Assembly: GCA_051418055.1 (NCBI GenBank)
Contig: JBPRGH010000139.1
Coordinates: forward strand, 62,001 to 126,000
Length of the DNA stretch: 64,000 bases
Direction: 5' to 3'
Source: JBPRGH01 sp051418055
GTDB lineage: Bacteria > Bacteroidota > Bacteroidia > Cytophagales > Cyclobacteriaceae
This document shows positions 8,392 to 17,251 of the stretch, one piece after another. Made by a program: the position numbers and the translations under genes. Under the pieces are notes generated by a model, which worked only from the letters and a program-made list of their open reading frames with translations, had not been told where the DNA came from and did not search any database. The first letter of the stretch is position 1; every line of letters begins with the position of its first letter.

Positions 8392-8925
8392 ATGTCAAAA
8401 CTGGTAATCGGTGTTATTAATGTTTCTGACAGGGCAAGCAGAGGTGAATATGAAGATATTCCGGGCAAAGAGGTTGTGAAGCTGTTGAAGGAAATAATTC
8501 TCTCTGATTTTGATGTGGAGTACGCGGTAGTTCCTGACGAACAGGATCAGCTTGAATCTACTTTGCTCAAAATGAGTGACAATAACTTTTGCGGATTAAT
8601 TGTTACTACAGGAGGAACAGGTCCATCGAAAAGGGATGTAACACCGGAGGCCACAGAGGCAGTGTGTGAAAAGGTCTTACCGGGATTTGGTGAATTAATG
8701 AGGAAAATAAGCCTCAATTATGTACCAACAGCTATTTTATCCAGACAAATGGCAGGGATACGTAAGAATACGCTTATAATTAATTTACCCGGTAAACCAC
8801 AGGCAATCAGGCAATGTATGGAGGCAATAATACCTGCAATACCCGATTGTTTGGATCTTTTAGAGCATTCGGATATCAAATGGAACGAAGATTGCTTAAA
8901 AACATATAGGCCACATATGAGTTAA
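8392..8925 (+). CDS. mog: Molybdopterin adenylyltransferase
   Basis: 177 aa, MoaB/Mog family. Mog activates molybdopterin by adenylation before molybdenum insertion in molybdenum cofactor synthesis. The family opening LVIGVINVSDRASRGEYED, the MPT-binding GGTGPSKRDVTPEAT and the conserved INLPGKPQAI are all present. No other moco genes are in the window, so it is either isolated or serves a distant cluster. It sits 11 bp after trhO and 10 bp before the M23 peptidase, so cotranscription is likely. Mog versus MoaB cannot be fully separated by eye. Confidence 0.88.
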   Translation: MSKLVIGVINVSDRASRGEYEDIPGKEVVKLLKEIILSDFDVEYAVVPDEQDQLESTLLKMSDNNFCGLIVTTGGTGPSKRDVTPEATEAVCEKVLPGFGELMRKISLNYVPTAILSRQMAGIRKNTLIINLPGKPQAIRQCMEAIIPAIPDCLDLLEHSDIKWNEDCLKTYRPHMS

Positions 8926-8935
8926 TTTACAGGCT

Positions 8936-9916
8936 ATGGCTAAAATAAAATACTATTACGACACTGAAACCTGCAAATATGAGCGGGTAAAGGTAAAATC
9001 GCAGGATGTTATCCTCAACTTTCTGGGATTATCCTCTGTCGTACTATTACTCGCAGTAGGGCTGGTTATCTTATATGATGTGTATTTTGAGTCGCCTAAA
9101 GAGGTAATGCTTAAAAATGAAGTTGCAGAACTTGAGTATTATTATGAAGATCTTCAGAATGAAGTAGACCGGCTGAATACCATGCTTGGCGCACTGGAAG
9201 AAAGAGATGATGATGTTTATCGAATTGTATTAGGAGCTGAGCCAATTGATCAGTCAATCAGAAATGCAGGTATTGGCGGTGCAGATCGTTATTCTGACAT
9301 AAAGGAAAAGAAATTTACAAATAAAGAACTGGTAGTAGCGCTTAAAGAAAAGCTGGATAAGCTTAAGCGTAAAATGTATATTCAATCAAAATCTTACGAT
9401 GAGCTTCTGAAAGTAGCCACACGCAAGGAAGAGATGTTTGCCTCTATACCAGCTATCCAGCCAATCTCCAACCAGGAGCTAATCCGTCTTGCTTCAGGTT
9501 ATGGATGGCGTACTCATCCTATTTATAAGGTTAAAAAAATGCATAGCGGAATTGATTTTTCCGCCCCTATAGGTACTCCTGTTTATGCCACTGCTGATGG
9601 TGTTATTTCCTACGTTAAAGTACGTTTCAGCGGCTATGGCAAATTTGTTGAAGTTGATCATGGTTTTGGATACCGTACACGGTATGCCCACTTGCATGAT
9701 TTTAATGTAAAGCCGGGTCAAAAAGTTAAGAGAGGTGAGCTAATTGCATATGTTGGGAATACAGGGTTATCTACCGCTCCTCACCTGCATTATGAAGTTT
9801 TGAAAAATGGTAAGAGAATTAATCCTATCCACTATTTCTTTAATGATCTTGATGCTGAAGAGTACGAAAAGATCGTGGAACTTGCTTCAATAGAAAATCA
9901 GTCCCTTGGAATGTAA
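8936..9916 (+). CDS. M23 (LytM) peptidase with membrane anchor and coiled coil
   Basis: 326 aa. A short cytoplasmic N-terminus is followed by one membrane helix (about 29-50), a coiled-coil region (about 60-165) and a C-terminal LytM domain. Zinc ligands are visible: His203 and Asp207 in HSGIDF, and the HLH pair at 283-285 with the GYGKFVEVDHG core. It therefore looks like an active DD-endopeptidase-type murein hydrolase acting in the periplasm, tethered to the inner membrane. This architecture is common in Bacteroidota next to cell-division or elongation genes; here it follows mog. Confidence 0.88.
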   Translation: MAKIKYYYDTETCKYERVKVKSQDVILNFLGLSSVVLLLAVGLVILYDVYFESPKEVMLKNEVAELEYYYEDLQNEVDRLNTMLGALEERDDDVYRIVLGAEPIDQSIRNAGIGGADRYSDIKEKKFTNKELVVALKEKLDKLKRKMYIQSKSYDELLKVATRKEEMFASIPAIQPISNQELIRLASGYGWRTHPIYKVKKMHSGIDFSAPIGTPVYATADGVISYVKVRFSGYGKFVEVDHGFGYRTRYAHLHDFNVKPGQKVKRGELIAYVGNTGLSTAPHLHYEVLKNGKRINPIHYFFNDLDAEEYEKIVELASIENQSLGM

Positions 9917-9968
9917 TTTCTTCTAACAAAGCTTATTAGGTGTTGTTAAAGAGAAAAAGCAAACCTTT

Positions 9969-10697
9969 ATGAAGCTATTATTTTCAAATTTTTTTTTAAT
10001 AATCTTGCTATTGCTTACTTCCTGTGAGCAATCATCAGAAAAATATTCCGATGAGGAACTTGAAACGCTAGAAGAGGCACAAAAAATTCATAATGAGGCA
10101 ATGGCTATCTTTTCCCAGACCAGGCCTCTGCTGGCTGAATTAAATGAAGTAAGGACGGAATTAATAACAAGAACCGGACTGCCGAAAAATGATACCACCC
10201 AGACAAATGATACCATTGAAGCAGAAGATAAAGAACAAGAAAAAACTGAGTTATCTGAGGCTGAAGATGGAAGAGATACACCTAATATACCTTCTCCTGA
10301 AAAAGCTTTAGAGCAGCTTAATCAGGCGCAGGTGCAGTTCATGAATTGGATGCGTAATATTTATCAGGTGCCACACTATCCGCCAATTTATGGGGGTGAG
10401 AAGGCTCCAGAAGATCCTGCCATAGGTGCTGATTTTGATTCAAATATGCTATTAACCGATATGGAATTTAAACAATATCCTGAAGATACTTCACCTGAAG
10501 AAATTCTGGAATCGCAAAAGAAAATGAAGCAGGATATCCTTGAAGCCCAGGAGCAGATAAAAAAAGCTGTTGAAGGTGCCCGAATGGCATACATCTATGG
10601 TGAAGAAGAAAATACAGGAGCTGAAACTGAAGAAGGAGCAGGGAATAAAACTGAAGAAGGAGCAGATGCAGAAAATGCAGATAACAATAGTAATTAA
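9969..10697 (+). CDS. Acidic lipoprotein, unknown function
   Basis: 242 aa. Signal peptide with lipobox LLTS-C (Cys19). The mature protein is strongly acidic, with Glu/Asp/Thr-rich low-complexity stretches at about 75-105 and at the C-terminus (TEEGAGNKTEEGADAENAD, two imperfect copies of xTEEGAx). The central part, with NWMRNIYQVPHYPPIYGG, is the only segment that looks globular. I do not recognise the family. It follows the M23 gene by 52 bp and may be expressed with it. Confidence 0.65.
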   Translation: MKLLFSNFFLIILLLLTSCEQSSEKYSDEELETLEEAQKIHNEAMAIFSQTRPLLAELNEVRTELITRTGLPKNDTTQTNDTIEAEDKEQEKTELSEAEDGRDTPNIPSPEKALEQLNQAQVQFMNWMRNIYQVPHYPPIYGGEKAPEDPAIGADFDSNMLLTDMEFKQYPEDTSPEEILESQKKMKQDILEAQEQIKKAVEGARMAYIYGEEENTGAETEEGAGNKTEEGADAENADNNSN

Positions 10698-10729
10698 AAA
10701 TTAAATAAGTAAATTTATTTGAAAATCTA

Positions 10730-10760
10730 TTGTCAAATATTTCATCTTGTTTTACCTTTA
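10730..10760 (+). promoter_or_regulatory. Promoter of the his operon
   Basis: TTG at 10730-10732, a 20-bp spacer and TACCTTTA at 10753-10760 fit TTG-N20-TAnnTTTG with one mismatch. It lies 17 bp before the his leader ORF, as expected for an attenuated operon. Confidence 0.7.
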
Positions 10761-10777
10761 CACCGAATATTAAAACA

Positions 10778-10861
10778 ATGCAATCAGCTACAGCACATAA
10801 CCGTCATCATCACCATCATTGGATACCCAATAGGATGCATGGCAAGATATGTGTTGTTTAA
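10778..10861 (+). CDS. hisL: his operon leader peptide
   Basis: 27-codon ORF opening MQSATAHNRHHHHHW. Six of codons 7-14 are His, five of them consecutive (10805-10819). It lies between the his promoter and a terminator that precedes hisG. This is the classic arrangement of a ribosome-mediated attenuator: stalling on the His run under low charged tRNA-His allows read-through into hisG. The peptide itself is not expected to have a function. The segment GCATGGCAAG (10837-10846) inside this ORF can pair with the left arm of the terminator. Confidence 0.93.
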   Translation: MQSATAHNRHHHHHWIPNRMHGKICVV

Positions 10862-10914
10862 TCTATATTAAACACATTTTAATTAAAGGCTTGTCGTGTG
10901 GCAAGCCTTTTTTT
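10837..10914 (+). promoter_or_regulatory. his attenuator (antiterminator and terminator)
   Basis: Terminator: AAAGGCTTGTC (10885-10895), loop GTGT, then GGCAAGCCTTT with a T-rich tail. Antiterminator: GCATGGCAAG (10837-10846, in the leader ORF) can form ten pairs, three of them G-U, with CTTGTCGTGT (10890-10899). GGCAAG occurs both in the leader ORF and in the terminator's right arm, so the two compete for the left arm. A ribosome finishing the leader at 10861 would cover the first copy and let the terminator form. Confidence 0.85.
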
Positions 10915-10930
10915 ATTTAAAAAATTTAAA

Positions 10931-11788
10931 ATGACAGAAAATTTAAAAATCGCCATACAAAAATCCGGGAGATTACAGGAAGGAAGCCTGAATCTGTTAA
11001 AAGAATGCGGTTTTCGCATGAGCAACGGGTCAGGTAAGTTAAGGACCCTCATTTCCAATTTCCCTGCTGAAGTATTATTCCTTAGGGACGATGATATACC
11101 TCAGTATGTAGAAGATGGTGTGGCAGATATTGGTATTGTAGGTGAAAATGTAGTTGAAGAAAAAAATAAGGATGTAAAAATTATCGAACACCTCAATTTT
11201 TCCAGATGCCGCCTTTCACTTGCTGTTCCCCGAGAAGTTGATTACCCCGGAGTAGAATTCTTCAACAACAAAAAAATCGCCACCTCCTACCCTGTTATTC
11301 TACAAAATTTCCTGTCAAAGAAAAATATTAATGCAGAGATCCATGAGATCAGCGGATCTGTAGAAGTAGCTCCGGGTATAGGGCTTGGAGATGGCATCTG
11401 TGATATTGTAAGTACCGGAAGTACCCTTTTGAGCAACGGCCTTAAAGAAGTTGAAGTAGTAATGAGATCTGAAGCTGTTCTTATTGCCGGAGAATTAAGC
11501 CAGAAAAAGGAAAAGCTTATGAATGAGCTTAATTTTCGGATCAAATCAGTAAATACCGGTAAAAAATACAAATACCTTTTATTGAATGCCCCTAATGATG
11601 CTATTGAAAAAATTAGTGCAGTGATCCCCGGAATGAAAAGCCCGACCATCACTCCTCTCGGCCAGGGTGGCTGGTCATCGCTTCACTCTGTTGTTGAGGA
11701 AGATGTTTTCTGGGAAAAGATCGACCAGCTTAAATCACTGGGGGCACAAGGCATCTTAGTAATTCCAATTGAAAAAATGATTGTATAA
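10931..11788 (+). CDS. hisG: ATP phosphoribosyltransferase (long form)
   Basis: First step of histidine synthesis: ATP plus PRPP gives phosphoribosyl-ATP; the usual target of histidine feedback inhibition. 285 aa, the long HisG with its own C-terminal ACT-like regulatory domain (about 215-285), so no HisZ is needed. Family segments: NLKIAIQKSGRLQ at the start, the PRPP-binding loop at DIVSTGSTLLSNGL. The ATG at 10931 is chosen because an in-frame GTG at 10898 lies inside the attenuator hairpin. First gene of hisGDCBHAF-IE; one base separates it from hisD. Confidence 0.97.
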   Translation: MTENLKIAIQKSGRLQEGSLNLLKECGFRMSNGSGKLRTLISNFPAEVLFLRDDDIPQYVEDGVADIGIVGENVVEEKNKDVKIIEHLNFSRCRLSLAVPREVDYPGVEFFNNKKIATSYPVILQNFLSKKNINAEIHEISGSVEVAPGIGLGDGICDIVSTGSTLLSNGLKEVEVVMRSEAVLIAGELSQKKEKLMNELNFRIKSVNTGKKYKYLLLNAPNDAIEKISAVIPGMKSPTITPLGQGGWSSLHSVVEEDVFWEKIDQLKSLGAQGILVIPIEKMIV

Positions 11789-11789
11789 A

Positions 11790-13076
11790 ATGATAAAGAT
11801 CATAGATTCTCCCGATAAATCCATGTGGCCTAAACTTTCGGCACGACCAGTAGCTGATCCGGGCTATATGACCAATAGCGTTCGGAACATCCTCAATAGA
11901 GTAAAAACTGGTGGAGATACAGCAGTTTTAGGCTTTACAGAACAATTTGATAAAGTAAAGATAGACCAGCTGAAAGTTTCCGAAGAGGAGATCTCTAATG
12001 CTGATAGTCAGGTTCCTGAAGCATTAAAAAAAGCTATTGATCAGGCTTATAGCAACATTCGAAAATTTCACGAGGCGCAACAACCGGAAAATGTTACGGT
12101 GGAAACAATGCCGGGAATTACCTGTAAATTAAAATACAGCGCACTTACCAGTGTTGGCCTTTATATACCCGGAGGAACAGCTCCACTTTTTAGCACGGTT
12201 TTAATGCTGGGAGTACCTGCAGTAATTGCCGGTTGTAAAAGCATCTATCTATGCAGCCCTCCCAATAAAGACGGCGAGATTCATCCTGCCATTCTATACG
12301 CAGCAAGTAAATGCGGGATCAATACTATTTTTAAAGCCGGAGGAGCTCAGGCAATAGCTGCTATGGCTTATGGCACAGAAAATATCCCAAAGGCTGATAA
12401 AATATTTGGTCCCGGAAATCAATTTGTTACACTCGCAAAACAACTTATAAATATGGAAGGTGTAGCTATTGATATGCCTGCTGGTCCTTCTGAAGTAGCC
12501 ATTTATGCCGATGAGACAGCCGTTCCCGCCTTTCTTTCAGCTGACCTTTTAAGTCAGGCGGAGCATGGTGCAGATAGCCAGGTGTTACTGATTTCGACCG
12601 ACAAAGAAATAATTAAAAAAACACAAAAAGAGCTGGAGAAGCAGATAAAGCAGTTACCCCGAAAAGAGGTTGCCCTGCAGGCTTTAAATAACAGCAAAGC
12701 AATTTATTTTAAAGATGTAGAAACGGCTTTTGAATTTATTAATGAATATGCCCCTGAGCATTTTATAATCGCATCTGAACGTGCCGGCAAATTTGAAGAT
12801 AAGGTCATCAATGCCGGATCCGTATTTTTGGGTAATTATACTCCGGAATCCGCAGGTGATTATGCTTCAGGAACAAATCATACTTTGCCTACTAATGGCG
12901 CTGCACGGGCATATAGCGGCATCTCGTTGTTAAGTTTTATGAAAACCATCACTTTTCAGGAGCTTAATCATGAAGGGGTAAAGAACCTTGCTGAAGTAGT
13001 AGAAACAATGGCAGAACACGAACAGCTTGAAGCACATAGATTAGCAATGGCATTACGTAGAGAAAACTTAAAATGA
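11790..13076 (+). CDS. hisD: Histidinol dehydrogenase
   Basis: 428 aa. Zinc- and NAD-dependent four-electron oxidation of histidinol to histidine, the last two steps of the pathway. Recognisable blocks: VGLYIPGGTAPLFSTVLMLG, FGPGNQFVTLAKQ, DMPAGPSEV, LSQAEHGADSQ and the catalytic NEYAPEH region. The ATG at 11790 is preferred over an in-frame TTG at 11781 that would overlap hisG. Its stop overlaps the hisC start (ATGA). Confidence 0.97.
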   Translation: MIKIIDSPDKSMWPKLSARPVADPGYMTNSVRNILNRVKTGGDTAVLGFTEQFDKVKIDQLKVSEEEISNADSQVPEALKKAIDQAYSNIRKFHEAQQPENVTVETMPGITCKLKYSALTSVGLYIPGGTAPLFSTVLMLGVPAVIAGCKSIYLCSPPNKDGEIHPAILYAASKCGINTIFKAGGAQAIAAMAYGTENIPKADKIFGPGNQFVTLAKQLINMEGVAIDMPAGPSEVAIYADETAVPAFLSADLLSQAEHGADSQVLLISTDKEIIKKTQKELEKQIKQLPRKEVALQALNNSKAIYFKDVETAFEFINEYAPEHFIIASERAGKFEDKVINAGSVFLGNYTPESAGDYASGTNHTLPTNGAARAYSGISLLSFMKTITFQELNHEGVKNLAEVVETMAEHEQLEAHRLAMALRRENLK

Positions 13077-14122
13077 AAAAGGACATTAAAAACCTTGTCA
13101 GAAAGAATATCATAGGTTTGGAACCTTATGAGGCTGCCCGACACCTGATGAGTGGACCTGCTACTTTTCTTGATGCCAATGAAAATCCGTACGACTCGGA
13201 TTATAACCGTTACCCTGACCCATGGCAAAGACAGCTGAAGGAAAAGATTTCGGAAATAAAAAATGTACCGGCTAAACAGATCTTCATCGGAAATGGTAGT
13301 GATGAAGCCATTGACCTGCTCATGCGTATTTTCTGTAATCCAGGTAAGGATAACATTATAATCACCCCTCCTACATATGGAATGTACCAGGTTTCTGCAG
13401 CAGTAAATGATGTTGAGTTGTTAAAAGCACCTTTAAAAGATGATTTTTCACTGGATATTAAAACAGTACTAAATAAAGTAAACTCACAAACGAAGCTGAT
13501 CTTTTTATGTTCCCCAAATAATCCTACAGGTAATGTTTTAAATTATGATGCTATTGAAGAGATACTTAATGCTTTCGAAGGCATTGTAATCATTGATGAA
13601 GCATATATTGATTTTGCCTCTGCTCCTTCGTGGCTGGAAAGGCTTAATGAATTTAAAAATCTGGTTGTTCTTCAAACATTAAGTAAAGCCTATGGAATGG
13701 CCGGTTTACGTGTAGGTTTGGCCTTTGGCAGCGAAGAAATTCTGAATCTGCTAAATAAGGTTAAACCACCTTATAACATCAGTATTCTTAATCAGAAAGC
13801 TGCATTACAAGCACTGGCTAATGAGCAACAAGTAAAAAATCAGCTGGAAGAGATCATTGATGAGCGTGAAAGATTAAATGACGTTTTTGAAATATTTTCT
13901 TTCGCAGAAAAAATATATCCTTCTGATGCTAATTTCATTCTGATAGCGGTAACAGATCCAAACGGTTTGTTCAGTTTTTTAAAAGATGAAGGAGTTATTG
14001 TGAGGAACAGAAGTAATGTAATTAAATGTGAGGGATGCCTGCGGGTTACGGTTGGCACACCTGAAGAAAATGATATGTTGATTAACAAATTAAAGCAATA
14101 TGAAGAAACATTTGTTCATTGA
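13073..14122 (+). CDS. hisC: Histidinol-phosphate aminotransferase
   Basis: 349 aa, class II (fold-type I) PLP aminotransferase converting imidazole-acetol phosphate to histidinol phosphate. Visible: DANENPYDSDYNRYPDP, IGNGSDEAIDLL, CSPNNPTGN, IIDEAYIDF and PLP-binding Lys205 in LSKAYGMAGLRVG. It begins 4 bp inside hisD and its last 23 bp overlap hisB, typical of tight translational coupling. Confidence 0.97.
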   Translation: MKKDIKNLVRKNIIGLEPYEAARHLMSGPATFLDANENPYDSDYNRYPDPWQRQLKEKISEIKNVPAKQIFIGNGSDEAIDLLMRIFCNPGKDNIIITPPTYGMYQVSAAVNDVELLKAPLKDDFSLDIKTVLNKVNSQTKLIFLCSPNNPTGNVLNYDAIEEILNAFEGIVIIDEAYIDFASAPSWLERLNEFKNLVVLQTLSKAYGMAGLRVGLAFGSEEILNLLNKVKPPYNISILNQKAALQALANEQQVKNQLEEIIDERERLNDVFEIFSFAEKIYPSDANFILIAVTDPNGLFSFLKDEGVIVRNRSNVIKCEGCLRVTVGTPEENDMLINKLKQYEETFVH

Positions 14123-15212
14123 TCGGGATGGTACCCTTATAGATGAACCTAAAGATACTTTCCAGATCGATAGTTTGGAAAAGCTGGAGTTCATTCCCTA
14201 TGTATTTAAAGGCCTCTCCTCTATTGTTGACAATGCTGATTACGCACTTGTCATGATCACCAATCAGGACGGGCTTGGGACAGATTCATTTCCTGAAGAA
14301 GATTTCTGGCCTGCACATAACAAGATGTTGAAAACATTTAAAAATGAGGGGATCACATTTGATGATATCCTTATCGACCGGAGCTTTGAACATGAAAACC
14401 TTCCTACACGGAAACCCGGTATAGGATTGGTTAAGCCTTATATGAGTGGAGATTTTGACCTTAAGAATTCCTATGTGATCGGAGATCGGCTATCTGATAT
14501 CCAGCTTGCAAAAAATATGGGCTGTAAAGGTATCCTTTTCAATAATTCTGTCAGTGTCGCTGACGACCTAAAGGAAATAATAGCCCTGCAAACGGAATCC
14601 TGGCTGGAGATTGCAGCTTTTTTGACAGGAGCTAAAAGAATAGCTACGGTAAGGAGAAAAACAAAGGAAACGGATATCGCCATTGAGCTAAATCTAGATG
14701 GTACGGGAAAACCAAATATTGATACCGGCCTGAGGTTTTTTGATCATATGCTGGAACAGCTTTCCTATCACGGAAATGTCGATCTGAATATAAAAGTAAA
14801 GGGCGATCTTGATATTGATGAGCATCATACTATAGAAGATACGGCAATTGCTCTCGGACAGGCATTTAATGAAGCCATTGGTGATAAAAGAGGGATCGAA
14901 CGTTATGGTTACACAATTCCTATGGATGATGCCTTAGCACAGGTTGCTATTGATTTCAGCGGAAGAAGATGGTTGGTATGGGAAGCGGAATTTAATCGAG
15001 AGCATGTGGGTGATATGCCTACCGAGATGTTCTACCACTTCTTTAAATCATTCTCTGATGAAGCACGTTGCAATCTTCATATAAGTGTAAAGGGCGATAA
15101 CGAGCACCACAAAATCGAGGCAATCTTTAAGGGACTGGCAAGGGCAATAAAGATGGCAGTAAAAAGAGATCCCAACAATAAGAAATTACCTTCGACGAAA
15201 GGAATATTATGA
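14100..15212 (+). CDS. hisB: Bifunctional histidinol-phosphatase / imidazoleglycerol-phosphate dehydratase
   Basis: 370 aa fusion supplying two pathway steps. The N-terminal HAD-type phosphatase (about 1-165) has DRDGT with nucleophile Asp8 and Asp10, plus the GDRLSDIQLAKNMG loop. The C-terminal IGPD domain (about 175-370) has the manganese-binding HHTIEDTAIALGQ and EHHKIEAIFKGLARA motifs. The same fused form occurs in Enterobacteria and many Bacteroidota. It overlaps hisC by 23 bp and hisH by 4 bp. Confidence 0.97.
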   Translation: MKKHLFIDRDGTLIDEPKDTFQIDSLEKLEFIPYVFKGLSSIVDNADYALVMITNQDGLGTDSFPEEDFWPAHNKMLKTFKNEGITFDDILIDRSFEHENLPTRKPGIGLVKPYMSGDFDLKNSYVIGDRLSDIQLAKNMGCKGILFNNSVSVADDLKEIIALQTESWLEIAAFLTGAKRIATVRRKTKETDIAIELNLDGTGKPNIDTGLRFFDHMLEQLSYHGNVDLNIKVKGDLDIDEHHTIEDTAIALGQAFNEAIGDKRGIERYGYTIPMDDALAQVAIDFSGRRWLVWEAEFNREHVGDMPTEMFYHFFKSFSDEARCNLHISVKGDNEHHKIEAIFKGLARAIKMAVKRDPNNKKLPSTKGIL

Positions 15213-15787
15213 AAGTTGTTATTATAGATTATCAGGCAGGCAACACACAATCAGTAGCCTTTGCACTGGAACGGCTGGGTATCACACCTACCCTTTCGGG
15301 AAATGCTGATGAAATTACTGCAGCTGATAAAGTGATCTTTCCCGGTGTTGGTGAAGCATCTTCTACCATGAAATATCTCCGTAAAAAGAAACTAGATCAG
15401 CTAATAACAGGACTTAAACAACCAGTATTAGGCGTATGCCTTGGGATGCAGCTGATGTGTCGCTATAGTGAAGAAGGTGATGCCGAAGGATTAAATATAT
15501 TTCCACTTGATGTAAAACATTTCACAGGAAATATAAAAGTACCCCATATGGGATGGAACAGTCTTGACAAGACTTCACAATGGCTGAAAAACATTGAACA
15601 GGGAAGCTATTGTTACTTTGTGCATAGTTATTTTGTTCCTGTGTCGGAATATACGGCTGCTGTAACTAATTATAGTGGCGAGTTTTCAGCAGCATTACAA
15701 AAAGATAATTTTTATGCTGTGCAATTTCATCCTGAGAAATCTTCCGACACAGGAAGTAAAATACTTAAAACCTTTTTAGAATTATGA
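15209..15787 (+). CDS. hisH: Imidazole glycerol phosphate synthase, glutaminase subunit
   Basis: 192 aa class I glutamine amidotransferase giving ammonia to HisF. The catalytic triad is visible: Cys77 in VLGVCLGMQLM, His174 and Glu176 in QFHPEKS. The opening VVIIDYQAGNTQSVAFALERLG is typical. It starts inside the hisB stop and overlaps hisA by 4 bp. Its partner HisF is two genes on. Confidence 0.97.
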   Translation: MKVVIIDYQAGNTQSVAFALERLGITPTLSGNADEITAADKVIFPGVGEASSTMKYLRKKKLDQLITGLKQPVLGVCLGMQLMCRYSEEGDAEGLNIFPLDVKHFTGNIKVPHMGWNSLDKTSQWLKNIEQGSYCYFVHSYFVPVSEYTAAVTNYSGEFSAALQKDNFYAVQFHPEKSSDTGSKILKTFLEL

Positions 15788-16494
15788 GAGTAATCCCCGC
15801 AATAGATCTTTTAGATGGAAAATGTGTTCGTCTTTTTAAAGGCGATTATAATCAGGTAGAGATATTTAATGACCAACCTGTAGAGTTAGCAAAAGAGATG
15901 GAGCAAGCTGGTCTGGAGTACCTTCATCTGGTGGATCTTGATGGGGCCCGCAGCTCTGGCACAAACCAGCATATTTTAACAGAAATAGCTAACAACACAT
16001 CACTTCAAATTGACTTTGGCGGTGGGCTGCGCACGTATGAAGATGTAAAAACAGCTCTTGAAAATGGTGCAAGCCAGGTAAACATTGGCAGTATGGCCAT
16101 TAAGGAGAAGACTACATTCATCAAATGTCTTCAGGATTTTGGCGACAAAATCATATGGAATGCAGATCTGAAAGACGGCAATCTGGCTATCCACGGATGG
16201 CAGGAAACTGTTGATATAGAATTTAATGCTTTGCTCCTTGAATTTATAGCAGAGGGCTTGAAATGGGTATTATCTACAGATGTATCAAAAGACGGCACGC
16301 TTGAAGGACCTAATACGCCATTTTATAAAAAAATGATCCTCTCCTATCCTGAGGTTAACTGGGTAGCGAGTGGGGGTGTCAGCACGAAGGAAGATCTTGT
16401 AATGCTTAAAAGATCCGGACTTGCCGGTGCCGTTGTAGGAAAAGCATTTTATAAAGGTACAATTACATATGAAGACCTATTAAGTATAGAATAA
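15784..16494 (+). CDS. hisA: ProFAR isomerase (HisA)
   Basis: 236 aa TIM-barrel isomerase opening the ribose of ProFAR in histidine synthesis. The general base Asp8 lies in VIPAIDLLDGKCVRL, and the second catalytic Asp in the STDVSKDGTLEGPN loop. The phosphate sites (DFGGGLRT and ASGGVSTKEDL) are present. HisA and HisF are half-barrel-duplicated paralogues lying side by side here, one base apart. Confidence 0.96.
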   Translation: MRVIPAIDLLDGKCVRLFKGDYNQVEIFNDQPVELAKEMEQAGLEYLHLVDLDGARSSGTNQHILTEIANNTSLQIDFGGGLRTYEDVKTALENGASQVNIGSMAIKEKTTFIKCLQDFGDKIIWNADLKDGNLAIHGWQETVDIEFNALLLEFIAEGLKWVLSTDVSKDGTLEGPNTPFYKKMILSYPEVNWVASGGVSTKEDLVMLKRSGLAGAVVGKAFYKGTITYEDLLSIE

Positions 16495-16495
16495 T

Positions 16496-17251
16496 ATGCT
16501 GACAAAGAGAATAATCCCATGCCTGGATGTAAAAGATGGCCGTACAGTTAAAGGTATAAAGTTTTTAGAGCTAAAAGATGCTGGAGATCCGGTAGCTTTA
16601 TCTACAATCTATTCAGAACAGGGTGCTGATGAGTTAGTGCTTTTGGATATTAGCGCCACAATTGAAGGCCGTAAAACTTTTGTGGAAACTGTACGGGCTG
16701 TGGCTCAAAATATAAGTATCCCATTTACAGTTGGCGGAGGTGTAGGAAGCGTAGAGGATGTCTATCCCCTTCTTCGAAATGGCGCAGATAAGGTTTCCGT
16801 AAACTCAGCAGCTGTCAGAAGGCCTGAATTGATCAATGAGCTGGTAAAGGCGTATGGCACACAATGTATTACCACTGCCATAGATGCGAAATTTATTAAT
16901 GGCGAATGGATTGTATTCACACATGGCGGAAAAACCCCTACTGAAAAAAAACTTTTTGACTGGGCCCGGGAGGCTGAGGATCGCGGCACCGGAGAGATCC
17001 TGTTTACCAGCATGGACCATGATGGGACAAAAAACGGATTTGCCTGTGAGGCATTGGATACTATCACTTCTCAAATAAACATACCAGTTATTGCAAGTGG
17101 CGGTGCCGGTAAAAAAGAACATTTTTCAGAAGTTTTTAAAAAATCAAATGCCGATGCTGCCCTTGCGGCAAGTGTATTTCATTTTGGAGAAATTGCTTTA
17201 CCAGAGTTAAAAAAATATTTGGAATCAGAAAATATATTAATCAGATTATAA
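16496..17251 (+). CDS. hisF: Imidazole glycerol phosphate synthase, cyclase subunit
   Basis: 251 aa TIM barrel that uses HisH-derived ammonia to make imidazole glycerol phosphate and AICAR. Catalytic Asp11 lies in RIIPCLDVKDGRTVKG, and the second Asp in LFTSMDHDGTKNG. The phosphate-binding GGGVGSVED and ASGGAGKKEHF loops are present. Its stop shares one base with the hisIE start (TAATG). Confidence 0.97.
   Translation: MLTKRIIPCLDVKDGRTVKGIKFLELKDAGDPVALSTIYSEQGADELVLLDISATIEGRKTFVETVRAVAQNISIPFTVGGGVGSVEDVYPLLRNGADKVSVNSAAVRRPELINELVKAYGTQCITTAIDAKFINGEWIVFTHGGKTPTEKKLFDWAREAEDRGTGEILFTSMDHDGTKNGFACEALDTITSQINIPVIASGGAGKKEHFSEVFKKSNADAALAASVFHFGEIALPELKKYLESENILIRL

Noticed and set aside
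10898..10930. GTG start for a longer HisG
   Set aside because: It lies in the attenuator hairpin and adds residues not found in HisG.
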